Below, in pieces: positions 39,601-42,489 of a stretch of DNA of 42,489 bases (its first letter is position 1; each line of letters opens with the position of its first letter). This stretch comes from an uncultured Bacteroidota bacterium (lineage in GTDB: Bacteria > Bacteroidota > Bacteroidia > AKYH767-A > OLB10). Below the pieces are notes generated by a model. That model saw nothing but the letters and a program-made list of their open reading frames with translations. It ran no database searches and had not been told where the DNA came from. The position numbers and the translations under genes were made by a program. The stretch spans positions 1 through 42,489 of the forward strand of contig CAADHD010000030.1 in the NCBI GenBank assembly GCA_900696575.1, written 5' to 3'.

Positions 39601-41698
39601 CCGTAATGCTTACCGATGGAGTAGTGGGGGCATTAACTGTCATCACCACCACATTAGAATTAGCACCGGCAGGGTTCGGGCAACTGGCCGATGAGGTCAT
39701 AATAACCTGCACCTGGTCGCCATTGTTCCAGGTAGAAGAGGTATAAGTACTGCTGTTACCGCCAACATTCACTCCGTTAACCTGCCATTGAAACGATGGT
39801 GTGCTGCCCCCGTTGCTTGCAGTGGCGGTAAAGGTTACCGTTGCTCCCGGGCAGATGGCTCCGCTAACGTTGGGGGTAATGGTTACCTGCGGAACCGTTA
39901 CCGGATACACGGTTATGGTTATCACATTTGAAGCAGCAGAAGGGCAGTTGGCATCGGCTGTTAAACTAACAGACACATTACTGCCCATTGTCAAAGCGGA
40001 ACTGGAATATGTTGTTGAATTGCTTCCGACATTTACACCATTCACCTGCCATTGATAAACAGGCGTGGCTCCGGGGTTTACCGGTACTGCCGTAAACGTA
40101 ATATTGGTTCCTGCACAAACGGGTCCTGCCGGTATGGCTGATATACTAACCGATGGAGCAATGAACGGATTCACCGTCATCACAATGACATTAGACACTG
40201 CATTGAATGCTGAGACGCAAACCGAATTTGAAATCATGCTGCAGGTTATCACATCTCCGTTATTCAGCGTTGATGAGGTAAATGTTGTTGAATTGCTTCC
40301 AACAGGATTTCCGTTCAGAAACCATTGATACTGCGGATTGGTTCCTCCGAAGGTTGGTGTGGCCGTAAACGTTACCAATGTTCCTGTACAGATAGGACCT
40401 GCCGGATTGGCGGCAATACTGATAGCCGGAGTAGGATTGGGCGGTGCAGGCAATACATTGATGCTGTAAACCACATTCGTCTGCATGGGCGGGCAGCCGT
40501 TATCAATCACATTTACCAGAAACTGATACGGTGCAGGTTGCGCCATACCGCATTCCGTACTCCAGCAGAACAACGAGTTAACAATACCGTTACCCGCGGC
40601 ATTCGGCATGCTGGCCGGAGGATTTACCACTGCTCCGTTAAAGATATTTCCTGATGGGGTAAGGAAAAGACTGTCGCCATTCGGGTCAACAAATATGGAA
40701 GGAAAGCAAAGCGTTTGCCCTTCCACTACATTAAACGTGGTGCTTCCACTGCCTCCTGTAGCAGAAAGATTGGGAGGATTATTAGGCGGGCAGGCAATGG
40801 CTATCAACTGCAAATCTCTTCTGATGGCCGAAATCAATTGCCCGTTACGGTATTCTTTAATCTCAATTACCACCACATAAAATCCCTGATTGGGGATGTA
40901 GTAAGAAGTAAGACCGGTAACCGGATTGATGCCGGCATATCCGCCCGCGCCAAACGGATCAGTAACAGAGTACCCACCCGTATAAATGGCTTCCGGTATG
41001 GGCATGGCATAAGGATTCAGATCAATCTGCGGATCAGGAATGGCTGTTCCTGTTCCTGAATATCCGATGTAAGGAATCTCAAAACTGTAAACCAATACAT
41101 CTCCGTCAGGGTCAACAGCATTGTTAACTATGTTTACCGTATCGCCAATGCAGAGGTAAGGAACGGGTATATCGCTGAACAGGGGCGAACTGTTTATAAC
41201 AGGTGCAGGAGGAATAAACGTGTAATAGGTCATTCCTATACTTCCGGGTGAACTCAGGTTTACAATGTTGCCGTTTCGGCAGCAACGCTCAACTATCAGA
41301 TGATAACCTCCGGCATTGGGCGGCAGCGAAACATCCGACTCATAAATTCCTTCTTCCACACATACCGAAGCGTTGAAATTACAATTGATTCCCGGTGATG
41401 GCGGAGTGATAAACATCTGGCTCGTAATGGGCATAATGCTCGTTTCATACCAGTCCTTATCAGCATTCGGTAAGGCAGGGTCCTGTAGAAAAATACCAAG
41501 CAAAGCCTGCGGGTCAAGTGTAGCTGTGCCTCCTGTGCAATAGCGGTAAATCTTTAAGGTAACGTGATAATTATTATTCCCTCCGCTCTGGCCGGTGTAC
41601 CGGTATGTAAGACTGCCACCCATCAGGTGAGTGGCGCGGGCGCTGTAATGAACCAGCATAACAGCCATTATGCCCGCAATAAGTGTTAGTTTTTTCAT
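36692..41698 (-). CDS. Giant Ig-repeat surface protein with PKD domain and T9SS class-B C-terminal domain
   Basis: The 1668-residue protein has a signal peptide (MKKLTLIAGIMAVMLVHYSARA). An N-terminal domain beginning THLMGGSLTYRY, seen in other Bacteroidetes surface proteins, extends to about residue 420. Eleven tandem Ig-like repeats of about 91 residues follow (about 424-1418), with core motifs PxCxGxxVTFTA, YQWxVNG and a late conserved Cys that likely forms a disulfide with the first. After them come a further beta-rich domain, a PKD domain (WLWNFGDGTSG...HTY, near 1525-1575) and a class-B sorting domain (IPNSFSPNTDGMNDVF, MNRWGNVVF, GVYVYRI). It is probably a long fibrous surface adhesin exported by T9SS. 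Unlike the SprB-like gene it has no adjacent PorP/SprF gene. Confidence 0.9.
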   Translation of the reverse strand: MKKLTLIAGIMAVMLVHYSARATHLMGGSLTYRYTGQSGGNNNYHVTLKIYRYCTGGTATLDPQALLGIFLQDPALPNADKDWYETSIMPITSQMFITPPSPGINCNFNASVCVEEGIYESDVSLPPNAGGYHLIVERCCRNGNIVNLSSPGSIGMTYYTFIPPAPVINSSPLFSDIPVPYLCIGDTVNIVNNAVDPDGDVLVYSFEIPYIGYSGTGTAIPDPQIDLNPYAMPIPEAIYTGGYSVTDPFGAGGYAGINPVTGLTSYYIPNQGFYVVVIEIKEYRNGQLISAIRRDLQLIAIACPPNNPPNLSATGGSGSTTFNVVEGQTLCFPSIFVDPNGDSLFLTPSGNIFNGAVVNPPASMPNAAGNGIVNSLFCWSTECGMAQPAPYQFLVNVIDNGCPPMQTNVVYSINVLPAPPNPTPAISIAANPAGPICTGTLVTFTATPTFGGTNPQYQWFLNGNPVGSNSTTFTSSTLNNGDVITCSMISNSVCVSAFNAVSNVIVMTVNPFIAPSVSISAIPAGPVCAGTNITFTAVPVNPGATPVYQWQVNGVNVGSNSTTYSSSALTMGSNVSVSLTADANCPSAASNVITITVYPVTVPQVTITPNVSGAICPGATVTFTATASNGGSTPSFQWQVNGVNVGGNSSTYTSSTWNNGDQVQVIMTSSASCPNPAGANSNVVVMTVNAPTTPSVSITASPAMPVCAGQDITFTATPVLGGTAPSYQWKVNGVNAGTNSSTFITSALQNGDAVSVTLTSNSPCATSATANSNVIVVTINPNLTPSVSISNSPAFPVCSGTAVTFTAVGANGGTAPFYQWQVNGVNSGPNSAVFTTTMLTNGAQVRCILTSNLLCKTAPNATSNIIQAVINPNVTPSVSINSVPASPVCDGTTVTFTATPVAGGALPSYQWTINGTPAGSNSPTFTTSSLANNSNIQVSMTSSAACPVPPVVNSNVLTMAVNPNLVPQVSITANPSGPICDGDPVTFTAFPVNGGAAPAFQWKLNGINTGTNNPTFLSSTLNNNDRIEVVMTSNETCVQPAADTSNMIVMTVNPIVTPAIAITANPAGPVCDGAQVTFNSNIQNGGSTPVYQWFVNGNPAGGNNSSYSSSSLQNGDVIKAVLTSNEVCLSKPTDTSNLIVMTVNPNLTPSVTIVSTADTICPNDFVQFTATPVNGGSSPTYQWFVNGAPAGNNSPVFLTNSIVNGDNVRVRLTSSETCLTQATALSNIKVISVNPNLIPFITFTAQPDTVVCDGTPITFHSTWTNGGVAPHFQWFVNGIPTGTDTSAFTSAALNNGDEITVVLTSNATCVLPPTDTSFTYIIQEDPILTPAISIAANPPGTFCDGMNITYSSAVNNEGNYPLYQWTVNGNPLSITAPSFSSTTMQHGDTLQAILTSSVHCPSANPVLSNQIIIDRLPPLDPEITGTPSICFGKEAFLEVNTTGGNGGPYYYTWNNNLGNQTYYTLSPPVTTTYTVTVTDSCSVQRTDSFTITVFELPVPSFTIKPPQATILNPFFDFVDASQNTTQWLWNFGDGTSGSVQYPQHTYREAGYYTVQLIATSADGCVDSLSRELYVEEVTTIYIPNSFSPNTDGMNDVFMPVGHAMPPYEMMIMNRWGNVVFSSSNGFEGWNGKIKGSSTDAPNGVYVYRIRFDGGLKQREFTGRVHVLR
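37445..40429 (-). repeat. Eleven tandem Ig-domain repeats, 273-bp period
   Basis: The conserved YQW codons (seen on the plus strand as CCATTGATA and variants) occur at 37604, 37877, 38150, 38420, 38693, 38966, 39239, 39512, 39785, 40049 and 40322. Spacing is 273 bp in eight of ten intervals, with one each of 270 and 264. Each unit is 91 codons. Confidence 0.85.
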
Positions 41699-41717
41699 GG
41701 GGAGGTCAATTCCTTTT

Positions 41718-41725
41718 CAAAAGTA
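41718..41725 (-). promoter_or_regulatory. Promoter -7 element TACTTTTG for the Ig-repeat protein
   Basis: Exact TAnnTTTG on the minus strand, 19 bp before the start at 41698. No good -33 is at the expected spacing. Confidence 0.55.
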
Positions 41726-41804
41726 AGCAATTCCTGACAAGTGAGGCCTGATGGTTTTCATACTCTTTTTTACCTTTATGCCCACATCTTTAATACCTGC
41801 ACTC

Positions 41805-42185
41805 ATGCGCAATTACCTCTTCCTTCTTCTTGTTCTTATGGCATCTTCAGCCATTCATGCACAAACCCGCTGCATCCTTATAGGTGATAAAAGCGAAGCT
41901 GCCGTTCAGCAGCTTCTTCAATGGTCAGAAACGCCTCCTCTTTCTGCCCGGTGCGGAAAAGAAAAAGTCATTCTTACCTCTTTCGAGTTTACCATCTTCA
42001 CCAAAAAGCCCCTTCAATCCAAAACCTTCGGCCTTGGCGACCGTGGCGGCATCCCCATCATGGCCCATCAGGCACTCAAAGAACTACAGCCGGGCGCTAC
42101 CGTTATCCTTAAAGACGTAACAGCCCTTAATCCTGACAACACCGAAATCAGGATTGACAATATCTCAGTAGTTATTACTGAGTAG
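41805..42185 (+). CDS. Small secreted protein resembling the C-terminal domain of GldM
   Basis: The frame is open from 41751, but MRNYLFLLLVLMASSAIHAQ at 41805 is a clean signal peptide, giving 126 residues. The rest reads VILTSFEFTIF, a middle segment, then HQALKELQPGATVILKDVTALNPDNTEIRIDNISVVI. This resembles the last Ig-like domain of GldM, the T9SS motor-stator protein, whose family pattern is a VTSFxVxV strand, a helix before an LxxGxxVxFxxI strand, and a final hydrophobic strand. GldM itself is over 500 residues with an N-terminal membrane helix, so this would be a free periplasmic single domain. It is divergent from the Ig-repeat T9SS cargo gene. A near-consensus TACCTTTA lies at 41771-41778. 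The family match is from memory of the pattern and only moderately sure. Confidence 0.55.
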   Translation: MRNYLFLLLVLMASSAIHAQTRCILIGDKSEAAVQQLLQWSETPPLSARCGKEKVILTSFEFTIFTKKPLQSKTFGLGDRGGIPIMAHQALKELQPGATVILKDVTALNPDNTEIRIDNISVVITE

Positions 42186-42360
42186 GCATGCACCTCAGCA
42201 GCCACATTCAATGAACCGTCACTGCGGTCCCGTCAGCAATGGTAGTGTATGACGGGAGAAGCAGTATCATGAAATGAAGTACTGCACTCATACATGAGCT
42301 TGCATCTAACTTCATCCGCTACTGCGTCTGAAGTTCTCGCAATGACGTGCGGAGGGTAAA
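42186..42360. other. Non-coding interval with stacked inverted repeats
   Basis: No gene is visible. Four perfect inverted repeats follow one another: CCCGTCA/TGACGGG (42229-42256), GCAGTA/TACTGC (42261-42285), CTCAT/ATGAG (42287-42298) and AACTTCA/TGAAGTT (42308-42335). The last is followed by CGCAATGACG, resembling the common GTCATTGCGAG dispersed palindromic repeats on the minus strand. It may be a repeat cluster or a structured RNA. Confidence 0.5.
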
Positions 42361-42401
42361 TAAAAAAAATCCCGTCTCGTTATTCATAACGAGACGGGAT
42401 T
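42361..42401 (-). terminator. Strong intrinsic terminator for a minus-strand transcript from the right
   Basis: Two perfect 16-base arms (42368-42383 and 42386-42401) pair around a minimal loop. The eight As at 42362-42369 become a U-run in minus-strand RNA. The transcript must come from beyond 42489. On the plus strand the stem has almost no T-run, so it is not a good terminator for the gene ending at 42185. Confidence 0.8.
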
Positions 42402-42402
42402 A

Positions 42403-42480
42403 AGAGGCTGCGATGCCTGCTCAGCGCATGAGGCTTACGGCATCTCCGTTTCGGTTTGGCTTTACGATGCTATAGCCTCT
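42403..42480. other. 78-bp nested inverted repeat at the window edge
   Basis: AGAGGCT (42403-42409) and AGCCTCT (42474-42480) form a perfect 7-bp outer stem. Inside are GATGCC (42412-42417) with GGCATC (42439-42444), and CCGTTTCGG (42446-42454). It lies just upstream of the minus-strand terminator. It does not fold as a tRNA. It could be an RNA 3' end or the tail of a gene beginning off-window. Confidence 0.35.
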
Positions 42481-42489
42481 GCAATTTCA

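Noticed and set aside
42403-42480. tRNA gene at the right edge
   Set aside because: The 7-bp outer stem and 78-bp length look tRNA-like, but there is no T-loop GTTCGA motif and no proper anticodon arm.

Overview
The window looks like a chromosomal segment of a member of the Bacteroidota (Bacteroidetes). Four things point there: type IX secretion (T9SS) sorting domains of both class A and class B, a PorP/SprF-family protein and a PorE-like OmpA lipoprotein, a short primary sigma factor of the Bacteroidetes type, and nine exact copies of the Bacteroidetes -7 promoter element TAnnTTTG directly upstream of gene starts. I cannot place it below phylum level. No rRNA, tRNA, insertion sequence, phage gene or CRISPR array was seen.

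Layout. (1) 1-9464, plus strand: the 3' part of a giant SprB-like repeat adhesin, a PorP/SprF outer-membrane protein and a PorE-like lipoprotein, forming a T9SS/gliding-type operon. (2) 9553-11160: prfC (release factor 3). (3) 11220-14358, minus: a T9SS-exported reprolysin-like metalloprotease and a sulfotransferase. (4) 14469-18410: rlmN facing gyrB, then a GNAT acetyltransferase. (5) 18494-20640: two unknown small lipoproteins and an M23 endopeptidase. (6) 20729-28806: alaS, rpoD, der, comEC and def, mostly conserved housekeeping genes. (7) 29095-35639: a TetR-TolC-adaptor-RND efflux operon with a visible candidate operator. (8) 35651-41698, minus: a 1668-residue Ig-repeat T9SS class-B surface protein followed by an FAD oxidoreductase. 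(9) 41805-42489: a small secreted protein resembling the last domain of GldM, then a hairpin-dense non-coding tail.

How the genes fit together. At least three products appear to be T9SS cargo: the SprB-like adhesin and the Ig-repeat protein with class-B C-terminal domains, and the metalloprotease with a class-A domain. PorP/SprF and the PorE-like lipoprotein are likely partners in secretion or anchoring. The RpoD encoded here belongs to the family that reads the TAnnTTTG promoters marked in the window. The strongest regulatory findings are the TetR palindrome covering the spacer of its own promoter and the face-to-face promoters between alaS and the M23 gene. The most open questions are the stand-alone GldM-like protein beside the Ig-repeat adhesin, the 454-bp higher-order repeat in the SprB-like gene, and the stacked hairpins at the right edge.
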